Assembly (NCBI GenBank): GCA_036378495.1
Contig: DASUWI010000099.1
Location: 1 to 37,509, forward strand
Direction of reading: 5' to 3'
From: JAFALX01 sp036378495
GTDB lineage: Bacteria; Chloroflexota; Dormibacteria; Aeolococcales; Aeolococcaceae
DNA: 37,509 nucleotides
The translations under genes were made by a program, and so were the position numbers. Below, piece after piece: positions 8,307 to 16,123 of this stretch (the stretch's first letter is position 1; each line of letters starts with the position of its first letter). The notes below the pieces were generated by a model. It saw nothing but the letters and a program-made list of their open reading frames with translations, did not search any database and was not told the origin of the DNA.

Positions 8307-9217
8307 CCCGCGGAGACCACGTTGTGCAGTGGCTCGCCCGCGATGTAGCGACGCACCTGGTCGCCGGCGAACCGCCAGCCGCGTTCGAACACCCGTTGCA
8401 CGGCGCCCGCCGTGTGCGGCGTGATGAGCGCGCCGGGAGCCGTCCACAGCGGATGACCGTCTGGCAGCGGCTCGGGGTCGGTGACATCCAGCGCGGCGCG
8501 TATGTGCTCGCGCTGCAGCGCATCGAGCAGCGCATCGGAGTCGACGATCGCACCGCGAGCCGCGTTCACCAGCAGCGCGCCCTCGCGCATCGATGCGAGG
8601 AAGGCAGTGCCCACAAGATGGTGGGTGACCGGCGTCAGCGGAACCAGGATCACGACGACATCGCCGTGCGGCAGCAGGCGCGGGAGCGCGTCGACGCCGT
8701 GCACACCGTCACGCGCACGGCGCGCCACTCGCTCGATACGCGCGCCGAACGGGAGCAGACGTTGCTCCAACGCGCGACCGATCGAGCCGTACCCGACGAT
8801 GAGCACGCTCGCGTCCTCGAGGTCGGCACCGCCGCTGCTGAACTCCCAGCTCTGCCGGCCCTGGGCGCGAAGCAGGTCGGGAAGATTGCGGCGCATCGCC
8901 AGCATCGCCATCACACACCACTCGCTCACCGGCGCGTCGTGAATGCCGGCGCCGTCGCAAAGGGTTACACCGGGCGGGACATGGCCGATGAACGGGTCGA
9001 TGCCCGCGCTGAGCGACTGCACCACCTGCAGACCCTCGAGCTCCGGCATCGCCGTGATCGCACGGTCGGTGTCGAACACGACGATGAGCATGTCGGCGTG
9101 CTTTGGGTCGGGGATGTCACCGAACGACGGCAGCTCCCGCAGGTCGATGTCTTCAGGCAGAAAGCTGCGATAGGGCGCGGGTGTTGTCTCGGGGATCCAG
9201 ACGGTCGGGGGGCTCAT
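8300..9217 (-). CDS. D-isomer-specific 2-hydroxyacid dehydrogenase
   Basis: This 305-residue NAD-dependent dehydrogenase has the nucleotide-binding motif GYGSIG near the middle and the family's catalytic trio: Arg in 'NAARGAIVD', Glu in 'DVTDPEPLPDGHPLW' and His in 'ITPHTAG'. The N-terminal substrate domain contains 'VVQSLSAGID', which contacts the substrate carboxylate. Such enzymes interconvert 2-oxoacids and D-2-hydroxyacids (glyoxylate, hydroxypyruvate, phosphoglycerate and others); the exact substrate is not readable. It is slightly shorter than typical because the substrate domain is compact. It is convergent with the histidine kinase (seven-base overlap) and divergent from the SARP gene. 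The ATG at 9217 has no obvious ribosome-binding site. Confidence 0.9.
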   Translation of the reverse strand: MSPPTVWIPETTPAPYRSFLPEDIDLRELPSFGDIPDPKHADMLIVVFDTDRAITAMPELEGLQVVQSLSAGIDPFIGHVPPGVTLCDGAGIHDAPVSEWCVMAMLAMRRNLPDLLRAQGRQSWEFSSGGADLEDASVLIVGYGSIGRALEQRLLPFGARIERVARRARDGVHGVDALPRLLPHGDVVVILVPLTPVTHHLVGTAFLASMREGALLVNAARGAIVDSDALLDALQREHIRAALDVTDPEPLPDGHPLWTAPGALITPHTAGAVQRVFERGWRFAGDQVRRYIAGEPLHNVVSAGY

Positions 9218-9264
9218 GAATGCACTGTCTCAAAGGGACGGGCGGCTGTGGGCCACGTCCTGCC

Positions 9265-9291
9265 CGTCTTAAGACGTGCGCCGGGTTGACA
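9265..9291. promoter_or_regulatory. Perfect 12-bp palindrome beside a TTGACA box
   Basis: CGTCTTAAGACG at 9265-9276 is a perfect palindrome, followed ten bases later by TTGACA at 9286-9291, in the gap between the divergent dehydrogenase and SARP genes. The TTGACA matches a sigma-70 -35 box reading towards the SARP gene, but no good -10 box stands 16-18 bases downstream. The palindrome could be an operator for a dimeric repressor. This is suggestive only. Confidence 0.35.
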
Positions 9292-9354
9292 CGCTCGTGG
9301 TGCCCGCGCAGGCTGATCGCGACCGGGGCACGAACCATGAGGCGGGGAGAGAGC

Positions 9355-10109
9355 ATGCCGCCACTCCGCGTGTCGCCAGAGCCGCTCGAACTGTCGCTGC
9401 TCGGCGAGTTCCGCTTGAGCGTGTCAGGCGTCTGCCAGGTCGCTCTGCCGGGTGGCGCGCGGCGGCTGCTCGCGCTGCTTGCCCTCCGCAATCGCACCGT
9501 CAGTCGCGAGGTGGCCGCGGGGACGCTGTGGCCGGACGTCTCGCAGGTGCACGCGTCCGCATCGCTGCGAGTTGCGCTGTGCCGCCTCCGTTCGGTCAGC
9601 AGATGGGCCGTGACGGCGACACCGCATGTCATCACGCTGGCTCCCGACGCGACCGTCGATATCGAGGCCAGTCGCGTCGTTGCCCAGCAGGTGATGGATC
9701 CGGACTACCGGCCGTCTGCAGCGACGGGTGGGGGTTACGCGCAATCGGGGCGCTCTCGGCCGACATCCTCCCGCACTGGCGCCAGGAGTGGTTGCTGTTC
9801 GAGGCGGAGAGCTGGCGGCAGGTGCGGCTGCGCGCGCTGGAAGCGCTCGCCGCACGCCTCACCGCCGAAGAGCGCTTCGCCGACGCCGCAGCGGCTGCCA
9901 TGGCCGCGGTCGCCGCTGAGCCGCTTCGCGAGACGGCGCGTGCGAGCCTCATTCGTGTGCATCTCGCGGAGGGGAATCAATCCGAGGCGGTGCGCGAGTT
10001 CCACCGCTACGCGGACCAGCTTCGCGAGGAGCTCGGCCTGCATCCCACGCCTCGTCTGGTCGAGGTCATGCGCGACCACGGCGCGTCTGCGACGTGGGCT
10101 CCGGTATGA
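9355..10109 (+). CDS. SARP-family transcriptional regulator, interrupted by a frameshift
   Basis: Two adjacent frames together encode a short SARP regulator of about 250 residues. The first frame (from ATG 9355, preceded by GGGGAGAG) encodes an OmpR-like winged-helix domain: 'LSLLGEFRLSVSG', 'LPGGARRLLALLAL', 'AAGTLWPDVSQVHASASLR', 'ALCRLRS'. It loses homology near 9715-9745. From there the second frame continues with a typical bacterial transcriptional activator domain: 'ILPHWRQEWLLFEAESWRQVRLRALEAL', then helical repeats ending 'LREELGLHPTPRLVEVM'. The switch lies near a G-run (GGGTGGGGG, about 9727-9735), so one lost or gained base explains the break. This could be a sequencing error or a recent inactivation. 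SARPs activate secondary-metabolite and other operons; no target is evident. The gene's 3' end overlaps the convergent SGNH gene by 44 bases. Confidence 0.75.
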
Positions 10110-10977
10110 GCCGAACCGCTCGTTCCACCGCCGATGCGAGCATGTGCTGCCCCGCCGCATCCGGGTGCAGATCACACGGCCCGAGCGTGCTCGGCCCGGG
10201 GCCGAACAGTCCGGCGGCGCACCCGTCGCCGTGCGTCGACGCGGTCGCGTTCTTGAACGCGTCGAAGCTGTTCGCCACCGGTAGATGTTCAGCTGCGCCC
10301 ACCGTCGCGATGCTTGCGTCGAGCGCCCTGATGATCCCCGTCGTCTGCGCGTTGGCGTACTCCAGCGCGTAGTAGTTGACCAGCACGATCGCCTCGCGAT
10401 AGCCGGTGGCGCGCAGGTTGTGCACGATGATGACCAGGTTCGCGCGCACGGTCGCCAGCACCTGCGGCAGGTGCTGCCCGATGCAGGCGGTCTGATCCGC
10501 GCCGCCGCAGCGCCCGATGGCGATCAGCACGTCGTTGATGCCGATGGCGATGGTCACCAGCCGTGCCGACGTGTTCGCGGCGAGGAACGCGTCGGCGAAG
10601 TCGAGCTGTGACAGGTTCGGATACGACGTGTGCAGCGGGTACGCGCTGCGATACGACGTGCATCCGGCGTCGGGTGCGCCCAGCGTGATCATGCTCGCGG
10701 TGCTCTCCCCGGGGCACGCCGCGTCGACGGTCTGCAATCGCAGCGCCGCTCCGACGTACGATGGGTACGCGACGAAGTTGTCGGCGTCCGCGAATGGGTT
10801 GGTCCCGTCGGCGGCCGGGGGATACGCGACGTACCCGAACGTGATGCTGTCGCCGAGTGCGAGGTACGTGTGCGGCGCCACCGCGGCCGAGGTGTGCACG
10901 CCGCCGAACGCCAGCACCGCACCGATCAGCCCGAGCACAGCCGCCGAGAGCACTCGTCGCGTTCGCCCCCGGCCCAC
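10066..10977 (-). CDS. Secreted SGNH/GDSL hydrolase
   Basis: This 303-residue secreted hydrolase has a signal peptide ('RRVLSAAVLGLIGAVLAFGGVHTSAAVA'), block I GDSITFGY with the nucleophile serine, block III 'IGINDVL' (intact GxND) and block V CDLHPD with the catalytic Asp-His pair. Cysteine pairs around 'AACPGES', 'DAGC', 'GRCGGADQTAC' and 'DGCAAGL...GPCDLHP' indicate disulfides, as in secreted GDSL lipases. It is a clear paralogue of the lipoprotein at 3038-4138, sharing the order of motifs and many residues, but it has no lipobox and keeps the catalytic asparagine. It starts at GTG 10977 with GAGAGGGG upstream. The substrate is unknown; esters or acetylated polysaccharides are usual for the family. 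It overlaps the SARP gene tail to tail. Confidence 0.9.
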   Translation of the reverse strand: MGRGRTRRVLSAAVLGLIGAVLAFGGVHTSAAVAPHTYLALGDSITFGYVAYPPAADGTNPFADADNFVAYPSYVGAALRLQTVDAACPGESTASMITLGAPDAGCTSYRSAYPLHTSYPNLSQLDFADAFLAANTSARLVTIAIGINDVLIAIGRCGGADQTACIGQHLPQVLATVRANLVIIVHNLRATGYREAIVLVNYYALEYANAQTTGIIRALDASIATVGAAEHLPVANSFDAFKNATASTHGDGCAAGLFGPGPSTLGPCDLHPDAAGQHMLASAVERAVRLIPEPTSQTRRGRA

Positions 10978-11056
10978 CCGCTGCCCCTCTCACGACCCCG
11001 GCCGTCGAGCCGCCGCGGGCTCGATCGACTACCACAATTCTATCGCGGCTCCGGTC

Positions 11057-11800
11057 TCAGGAGAACAGCGGCCGGCTCACTCCGCCGTGTGACGAGCACG
11101 CGCCGCTGCGACCGCCCGCATGCGAGAACATGCCGTCCGCGCACTCCACGACGTAGCCGTTCGTCGATTGCGAGAACGACGGGATGCAGTCGAAGTAGCG
11201 GCAGAAACTGCCGGGTGGTGAGGTGATCAAGCCGCCTCCGCAGAAGTTGTAGTTCCAGGGATTCGGCGGAGCGCCGCAGAGATTCACCGGCTGCGCTGTC
11301 GGCGGAGGCGGCGCGGCGCTCACCGGCGTGGGCACGGGAGTGGGCTGTGGTGTGGGCGTAGCCGCCGGCGTCGTGGCGTCCGGCGGTGGCGCCAACCCCG
11401 GCGAGAAGAGGGCCGAGCTCTGTGGTGCGGCGCCTCCCACCGCCGGTGAGGCCTGCGAGCCTGACGTTGGGCTGGTGGGCACGTGTGGGGCGGAGCTGGC
11501 CGCCACGGCGATCACGATCGCTGCAAACCCCACCACCACGCTCGACGCGCCCCAGCGCACGCCCGGCCGCCACGGCGGCCGGCGGGTCCACATCAGCGCG
11601 AGGCCGACCGGGAAGACGACGATGAGCGACAGGACCACGAACCAGTCCTGCCAGTACCAGGGCACGGGAGGTACCGAAGGCGGCGGCGGTGGAGGTCCTG
11701 ACGGATCTGTCCGGCGCCACGGCGGCCGAGGCGGGGGCCCCGGCGCGCCGGCCGGCGGCCGAGGCCGGTGTCGCGGCTGCTGGTCGGGCTGCTGTGTCAC
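11057..11800 (-). CDS. Proline-rich membrane protein with C-terminal DUF3761-like domain
   Basis: This is a 247-residue protein. The N-terminal 45 residues are proline-rich and probably cytoplasmic; two transmembrane helices follow ('WFVVLSLIVVFPVGLALMW' and 'ASSVVVGFAAIVIAVAASS'), then an extracellular Pro/Ala/Thr linker with TPxP repeats, and a cysteine-rich C-terminus. The last ~35 residues, 'YVVECADGMFSHAGGRSGACSSHGGV', match the DUF3761 pattern of a short domain with C...DG...C..HGGV. The cysteines in 'LCGAPPNPWNYNFCGGG' and 'FCRYFDCIP' probably form further disulfides. Its function is unknown; it looks like a surface protein. I chose GTG 11800 because AGGGGGA lies seven bases upstream; GTG 11806 is also in frame but too close. 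It is divergent from the ATPase gene. Confidence 0.72.
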   Translation of the reverse strand: MTQQPDQQPRHRPRPPAGAPGPPPRPPWRRTDPSGPPPPPPSVPPVPWYWQDWFVVLSLIVVFPVGLALMWTRRPPWRPGVRWGASSVVVGFAAIVIAVAASSAPHVPTSPTSGSQASPAVGGAAPQSSALFSPGLAPPPDATTPAATPTPQPTPVPTPVSAAPPPPTAQPVNLCGAPPNPWNYNFCGGGLITSPPGSFCRYFDCIPSFSQSTNGYVVECADGMFSHAGGRSGACSSHGGVSRPLFS

Positions 11801-11890
11801 CGTCACATCCCCCTGGGCACGGGAAAGTATGAGTCCGTGGGCAGCTGACCGGGTCTGAACGAGTGCGAACGCGCACAATCAGCCGCCGGA

Positions 11891-14338
11891 ATGGCGGACG
11901 CCGCACTGCTGAGCATCGTTGCCGACCGGCTGACCGCGCACCCGCCGGTGGACGGCTCCGGTGAGCTCGTGCTGGCCGCGTTCGATGGCAATGAGGCGGT
12001 GCGTGCCGCCCTGCGGGACCGGGCCGCGCTGGTCGTCGCGCCGGAGCGCGCTCCCGCACCGGATGCGGCGCCGCCGGCCGTATTCCTCACATCCATCGAG
12101 GTTGAGGGGTTCCGCGGCATCGGCGAGCTCGCGAGCCTCCCCATCGATCCCGGGCCCGGTCTCACCCTGGTTGTGGGCCGCAATGGCTCGGGCAAGTCAT
12201 CGCTATCTGAAGCGCTGGAGATGCTGCTGACCGGTACGAATCAGCGCTGGCAGGGACGCACCAAGGTGTGGCAGGACGGCTGGCAGAACCTGCACCACCG
12301 GCGCACACGCATCGCTGCGCGCTTCATCGTCGACGGCCGCAGGCAGCCGCTGACGCTGGCGCGCGAGTGGTCGGGTGACGAGCTCACGGACTCGACGCTG
12401 CGCATCGACGGCAAGGTCGCGCCCACGCTCGAGCACCTCGCCTGGACGCAGCCACTCACCAACTTTCCGCCGCTGCTCTCGCACAACGAGCTGGAGCACG
12501 CGCTCGATGAGAAGCAGACCGTGGTGTACGACGCACTCGCCGGCATCCTCGGCCTGGGTGAGATCGCCGAGGCGCAGCGAACGCTGCGCGCGATGCGGCT
12601 CGAGCTCGAGGGCACCGGGAAGACTGCGAAGAACGCGGCGACCACGCTGATCCAGCAGCTGGAGCAGACGGAGGACGAGCGGGCCGGCACGGTGCTCGCC
12701 GCGCTGCGGCGCAAATCGTGGGACCTCGATGTGATCCAGGCTGAGGTGACCGGTGCGTCCGCGGTGGATGAGCACAGCACGCTGCGGCGGCTGCAGGATT
12801 TGGAGAGCCTGCAGGTGCTCGACCGCGAGGCGCTGTACGCAGCGATCGAGGATCTCCGCGCCACCGCGGCCGCGGCGGAACGCGTGCGCGGCACCGACGC
12901 GTCGCAGGCGGACGAGATCGCCAGGCTCCTCGAGCAGGCGCTCTCGGTGCACGCGCACATCGACGATCAGACGTGTCCGGTCTGCGGCACCGACAACGTG
13001 CTCACCTACGAGTGGCGCATGCGCGCCGGCGCGCGCATCGGCGAATTGCGCGAGGCGGCGACGGAGGTCACCACCGCGCGGCGGCGCGCGGCGGAAGCAG
13101 TCGCGCGCGCACGGCGGCTCATCACGGCCGTGCCGATGGCGCTGCGCGAAGCGAACGGTACCGGGGTGGACGTGGACGAAGCGCTCACCCTGTGGGATCG
13201 CTGGCTGACCGCACCGGGTGGCGACGACCACGTCCAGCTGGCGAGCCATCTGCAGACGGCCGGGCCGCCGCTCATCGCCGCGGTGGCCGGCGTCCGTGCA
13301 GCCGCGGCACACGAGCGCGAGCGTCGCGAGCGCTCCTGGCGTCCCGCGGCGGAGGCCATCCTCAAATGGCTGCCGCTGGCCCTGCTCGCACGCGAGGAGG
13401 ACGAGTCGCTGCGCCGCATCAAGGCAGCGGAGACGTGGCTCCGCGACGCACACGACGCGCTGCGTGATGAACGGTTCCGTCCCATCGCCGGAGCGGTGCA
13501 GCAGAACTGGACGGAGCTGCGCCAGGACAGCAATGTCAGCCTCGGCGAGCTCGAGCTCGCCGGCACCGGCAACACGCGACGGCTGAAGCTCGACGTGCGG
13601 GTGGATGGCGAGGCCGGCTCAGCGCTCGGCGTCATGAGCCAGGGCGAGCTCAACTGCCTCGCGCTCTCGCTGTTTCTGCCTCGCGCCTCGCTGCCGGAGT
13701 CGCCGTTTCACTTCGTGGTGATCGACGACCCGGTGCAGGCGATGGACCCGGCGAAGGTCGAGGGGCTGGCCCGCGTGCTCGACCGCGCGGCGCGTGATCG
13801 CCAGGTGATCGTGCTGACTCACGACACGCGGCTGGCAGACGCCGTCGACTACCTGGGCATTCGCGCGGCGCGCATCGAGGTGGTGCGGCGCGAGGGATCG
13901 CTGGTGGAGCTGCGCCGTGTGCACGATGCGGTGCGGCGCTACATTGATGATGCGATGGCGGTCGCCAACAGCGACGGTCTCCCGCCGGCGGCCGCGCGCG
14001 TGATCCCCGGGTTCTGCCGCATGGCGCTGGAGGCGGCGTGCGCGCTCGCGGTGACGCGCCGCATGCTGCGCGAGGGGAAGCGCTACGCCGATGTGCAAGC
14101 AGCGCTGGCGAAACCGACCACGCTGAACATGTGGCTCGCGCTGGCCTTCTTTGCGGACGCGAGCCGTGGTGGCGACGTCAACGAGTACCTGCAGCGGCAT
14201 CACCCGCTGGCGGTTGACCTGGTCAAGGACTGCAACCGCGGCGCGCACGGCGCCAAGCTGATGCGCGAGCCACGCGGGTTTGTGAAGGGCATCGAGAAGC
14301 TGGCACAGGCGATCGCGCCCCTCACCGGCGATGCCTGA
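11891..14338 (+). CDS. Rad50/SMC-like ATPase with zinc-hook-like motif and HEPN-like C-terminal extension
   Basis: This is an 815-residue ABC-type (RecF/Rad50/SMC) ATPase. After about 70 residues it shows 'IEVEGFRGI' and the Walker A motif GRNGSGKS (96-103, Lys102). Two charged helical arms surround a CPVCGTDN motif at 362-365, resembling the Rad50 zinc hook, but with one CxxC per chain and short arms. The C-terminal half of the ATPase has the signature 'MSQGEL' (Ser583-Gln-Gly-Glu), Walker B 'VVIDDPVQAMD' (Asp612-Asp613) and the H-loop 'VLTHD' (His644). Residues about 660-815 form an extra helical region with 'CRMALEAAC' (709-717) and 'CNRGAHG' (781-787), reminiscent of HEPN domains. The next gene overlaps by eight bases. 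Related architectures include the RloC anticodon nuclease and Lamassu LmuB, but neither system is complete here. A role in defence or DNA repair is inference. Confidence 0.85.
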   Translation: MADAALLSIVADRLTAHPPVDGSGELVLAAFDGNEAVRAALRDRAALVVAPERAPAPDAAPPAVFLTSIEVEGFRGIGELASLPIDPGPGLTLVVGRNGSGKSSLSEALEMLLTGTNQRWQGRTKVWQDGWQNLHHRRTRIAARFIVDGRRQPLTLAREWSGDELTDSTLRIDGKVAPTLEHLAWTQPLTNFPPLLSHNELEHALDEKQTVVYDALAGILGLGEIAEAQRTLRAMRLELEGTGKTAKNAATTLIQQLEQTEDERAGTVLAALRRKSWDLDVIQAEVTGASAVDEHSTLRRLQDLESLQVLDREALYAAIEDLRATAAAAERVRGTDASQADEIARLLEQALSVHAHIDDQTCPVCGTDNVLTYEWRMRAGARIGELREAATEVTTARRRAAEAVARARRLITAVPMALREANGTGVDVDEALTLWDRWLTAPGGDDHVQLASHLQTAGPPLIAAVAGVRAAAAHERERRERSWRPAAEAILKWLPLALLAREEDESLRRIKAAETWLRDAHDALRDERFRPIAGAVQQNWTELRQDSNVSLGELELAGTGNTRRLKLDVRVDGEAGSALGVMSQGELNCLALSLFLPRASLPESPFHFVVIDDPVQAMDPAKVEGLARVLDRAARDRQVIVLTHDTRLADAVDYLGIRAARIEVVRREGSLVELRRVHDAVRRYIDDAMAVANSDGLPPAAARVIPGFCRMALEAACALAVTRRMLREGKRYADVQAALAKPTTLNMWLALAFFADASRGGDVNEYLQRHHPLAVDLVKDCNRGAHGAKLMREPRGFVKGIEKLAQAIAPLTGDA

Positions 14339-14714
14339 AGACGCACACGCGCTGGTGGCGGCGGCGCGCGACGTGATGCGCGTCGATGACGCGAGCACCG
14401 CGGGGCTCTGGCCGCGCGCCGCTGCGCTGCTGGGACGTCAGGCACTCGAGGCGGCGATGGCGCGCGTGTGGGCAATCACCGCACCGGGCATGGAGCTCAT
14501 GACGGCCCGCTGCCAGATCCTCTGCATCGGCACGATGCTCAACGACCCGCCATTCGGCGGACGCGTGGCTGTGGCGTGGCACACGCTGTCCGGCGGGTGT
14601 CATCACGGCGCGTACGATCTGCCGCCGGCGGCCGGGGAGCTCAGCGCGGCGCTGGCAACGGTGTGGGCGCTCGCGGACGCCGCGGAACGCCTGCGGGCCG
14701 CCGCAGCCCGCTGA
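14331..14714 (+). CDS. Small helical partner protein of the ATPase (HEPN-like?)
   Basis: This 127-residue, alanine-rich, almost entirely helical protein starts eight bases before the ATPase stop, so the two are translationally coupled. Two patches stand out: 'GRQALEAAM' (Arg36-Gln-Ala-Leu-Glu) and 'LSGGCHHGAYDLPP' (Cys90-His-His-Gly-Ala-Tyr). The same pair of patches, R-x-A-L-E-A-A and C-x-x-G-A-[HY], occurs in the same order in the C-terminal extension of the ATPase, suggesting the two share a domain. The R-ALE helix followed by a histidine-bearing helix is reminiscent of HEPN proteins, but the classical R-x(4-6)-H nuclease motif is not present, so catalysis cannot be claimed. I recognise no named family. 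It could be a toxin, an antitoxin or an adaptor for the ATPase. Confidence 0.75.
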   Translation: MPEDAHALVAAARDVMRVDDASTAGLWPRAAALLGRQALEAAMARVWAITAPGMELMTARCQILCIGTMLNDPPFGGRVAVAWHTLSGGCHHGAYDLPPAAGELSAALATVWALADAAERLRAAAAR

Positions 14715-14731
14715 CTGCGCAGCGCCACTGC

Positions 14732-15208
14732 TCATGAGCGCCGCAGCTCTCCCTTGTCCGGGCGGGTCCACTCGATGATGGCCGGAGCGATGTAGTCCGA
14801 CCAGCGGATCCAATGTGCCGTCACGCGGACGTGCGTGAGGCCCGCCCACTGCAGCCGTTCGCGGCCCTCGGGCCAGCGCGCGAAGTACGCGTCGCGAATG
14901 CGGTCGCCCTCGGCGCCGTCAGGCTCGTCGGCCACGCCATCGAGCTGCACCGTGCGCTCGTCCGCCATGGTTCCGCCGATGACCACTGAGACGCGCGGGT
15001 CGCGCCGCAGGTTGCGCACCTTGCGGCTGGAGATGACGCTGTCGAAGACCAGCTCGAAACGGTCGCTGAGGGCGATGCCGACCAGTGCGGATTGGGGACG
15101 CCCGTCAGGCCCGAGCGTGGATACGACGGCGAGTGGCTGGGCCGCGATGAACCGCGCGACGTCATCGAGAGAGGCATCTGCGCCTTGCGAATCCTCGTCG
15201 GCCCCCAT
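14732..15208 (-). CDS. Pyridoxamine 5'-phosphate oxidase-fold protein
   Basis: This 158-residue split-barrel flavin (FMN or F420) binding protein has family features: 'ARFIAAQPLAVVSTLGPDGRPQSALV' at the N-terminus, 'FELVFDSVISSRKVRNLRRDPRVSVVIGG', where the Ser-Arg-Lys segment contacts the cofactor phosphate, and 'YFARWPEG' followed by 'HVRVTAHWIRWSDY' near the C-terminus. These proteins are general stress or redox enzymes that reduce small substrates or bind haem; the specific reaction is unknown. The gene converges on the ATPase module with an 18-base gap and diverges from the small gene at 15534. It lacks the extra C-terminal region of true PdxH, so a vitamin B6 role is unlikely. Confidence 0.88.
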   Translation of the reverse strand: MGADEDSQGADASLDDVARFIAAQPLAVVSTLGPDGRPQSALVGIALSDRFELVFDSVISSRKVRNLRRDPRVSVVIGGTMADERTVQLDGVADEPDGAEGDRIRDAYFARWPEGRERLQWAGLTHVRVTAHWIRWSDYIAPAIIEWTRPDKGELRRS

Positions 15209-15533
15209 CGGACCGCATTATGGGCGCGGCCAGGAGGGGTTACGCCCCCGTCGCCCTACGGCACGACGCGAACCACCGTCATGCACAGGCGTTCACACGA
15301 GACGGTCAAGCGCCACGCAGCGTCGCGCACTGAGCGCCATCGCAAGCCGGTGCGCAGTGGTTCAGCGCGGCGCGGCATATGCTGTTGCGCCGGACACGTT
15401 CCTTCCGCGATGTGCGCGCCGCCGGCGTTATCACTGCGCACCATCGTGGCGAACAATCCAGCGGCAGCAGGTACCGGCGGCGAGCGACATCCCCCAATTG
15501 AGAATCGGAGCTTCTTCCCGGGAGGCGTCCGTA
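15209..15533. other. Divergent intergenic region, no gene recognised
   Basis: This 325-base gap separates the divergent PNPOx-like gene and the small gene at 15534. Short reading frames cross it on both strands, but none has a plausible start plus ribosome binding site or any recognisable motif. It must contain promoters for both flanking genes; I cannot point to convincing -35/-10 pairs. GGAGGCG at 15521-15527 serves the downstream gene. Confidence 0.4.
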
Positions 15534-15911
15534 ATGATCAAACGCATCGGTTTCTTCAGGGAACTCCGGCACGGCGACCCGGGCGGCCCCAGCCTCCGTG
15601 ACGCGCGTGAGGGGCTGATCGATTCAGATGTCGACATGCTCGTCAACTACCTGGCTACCGCCCCGACGCTGGCCGCAACGGGATCCACGGTGGACGATGC
15701 GCTCCATCCGGAACGGAGAGCGGTTGCACGGTTGGAGATCGCGACGGACGGCCAGTGGGTGTGGCCACGTGATCTTGCCTACAACGTTCGCACCTATCAC
15801 GTCGCATTGCCCAATGACTTCATCGCAGCAGTCCGTGGCCGGCGCGGCTCGCCGCCATTTCTCTCGCAGCCTGAGCTGCTCCGCATCGAGGAGGAGTCCT
15901 TCTCGTCGTGA
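15534..15911 (+). CDS. Conserved-looking small protein of unknown function
   Basis: This is a 125-residue cytoplasmic protein whose ATG is preceded by GGAGG seven to nine bases upstream, which decides the start although the frame is open much further back. It begins 'MIKRIGFFRELRHGDPGGPSL', has a central 'DGQWVWPRDLAYNVRTYHVALPNDF' segment and a charged C-terminus. The layout resembles small proteins often seen in actinobacteria and annotated only as hypothetical, and I do not recognise a functional domain. No signal peptide or membrane segment is present. It stands alone: its neighbours are a divergent PNPOx gene and a promoter-bearing gap. Some bacterial immunity-type proteins have similar size and aromatic motifs, but there is no toxin nearby to support that reading. 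Confidence 0.7.
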   Translation: MIKRIGFFRELRHGDPGGPSLRDAREGLIDSDVDMLVNYLATAPTLAATGSTVDDALHPERRAVARLEIATDGQWVWPRDLAYNVRTYHVALPNDFIAAVRGRRGSPPFLSQPELLRIEEESFSS

Positions 15912-16047
15912 CGCCGGCTGCGGCCGGAGCCAAGGCGTGGGATTGCGCTGTTGACACTAGTCGCACATGGCTCGGCGCAAACGAGCCAATGGGGTCATAC
16001 GAGAGCATCTCTTCGGCCATATCTCGACTGGCCAGCTAGCTGCGCTT

Positions 16048-16076
16048 GACAGTGACCCAGCGCGGTGTTACACCCA
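16048..16076 (+). promoter_or_regulatory. Sigma-70-type promoter upstream of the surface-protein cluster
   Basis: TTGACA at 16048-16053 and TACACC at 16071-16076 are separated by exactly 17 bases, a good housekeeping promoter. Initiation near 16083 would leave a leader of about 40 bases with the Shine-Dalgarno GGAGGT at 16111-16116 before the GTG at 16124. Another TTGACA at 15951 has no matching -10 element. The 212-base gap from 15912 holds no other recognisable feature. Confidence 0.55.
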
Positions 16077-16123
16077 TTTGCGATCGTGGTTCCCGGTTGC
16101 CTAACAGGATGGAGGTACTGGAC

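Noticed and set aside
11891..14714. Complete Lamassu or RloC system
   Set aside because: No LmuA-type effector is adjacent, and the C-terminal extension does not show the anticodon-nuclease catalytic residues of RloC clearly enough.
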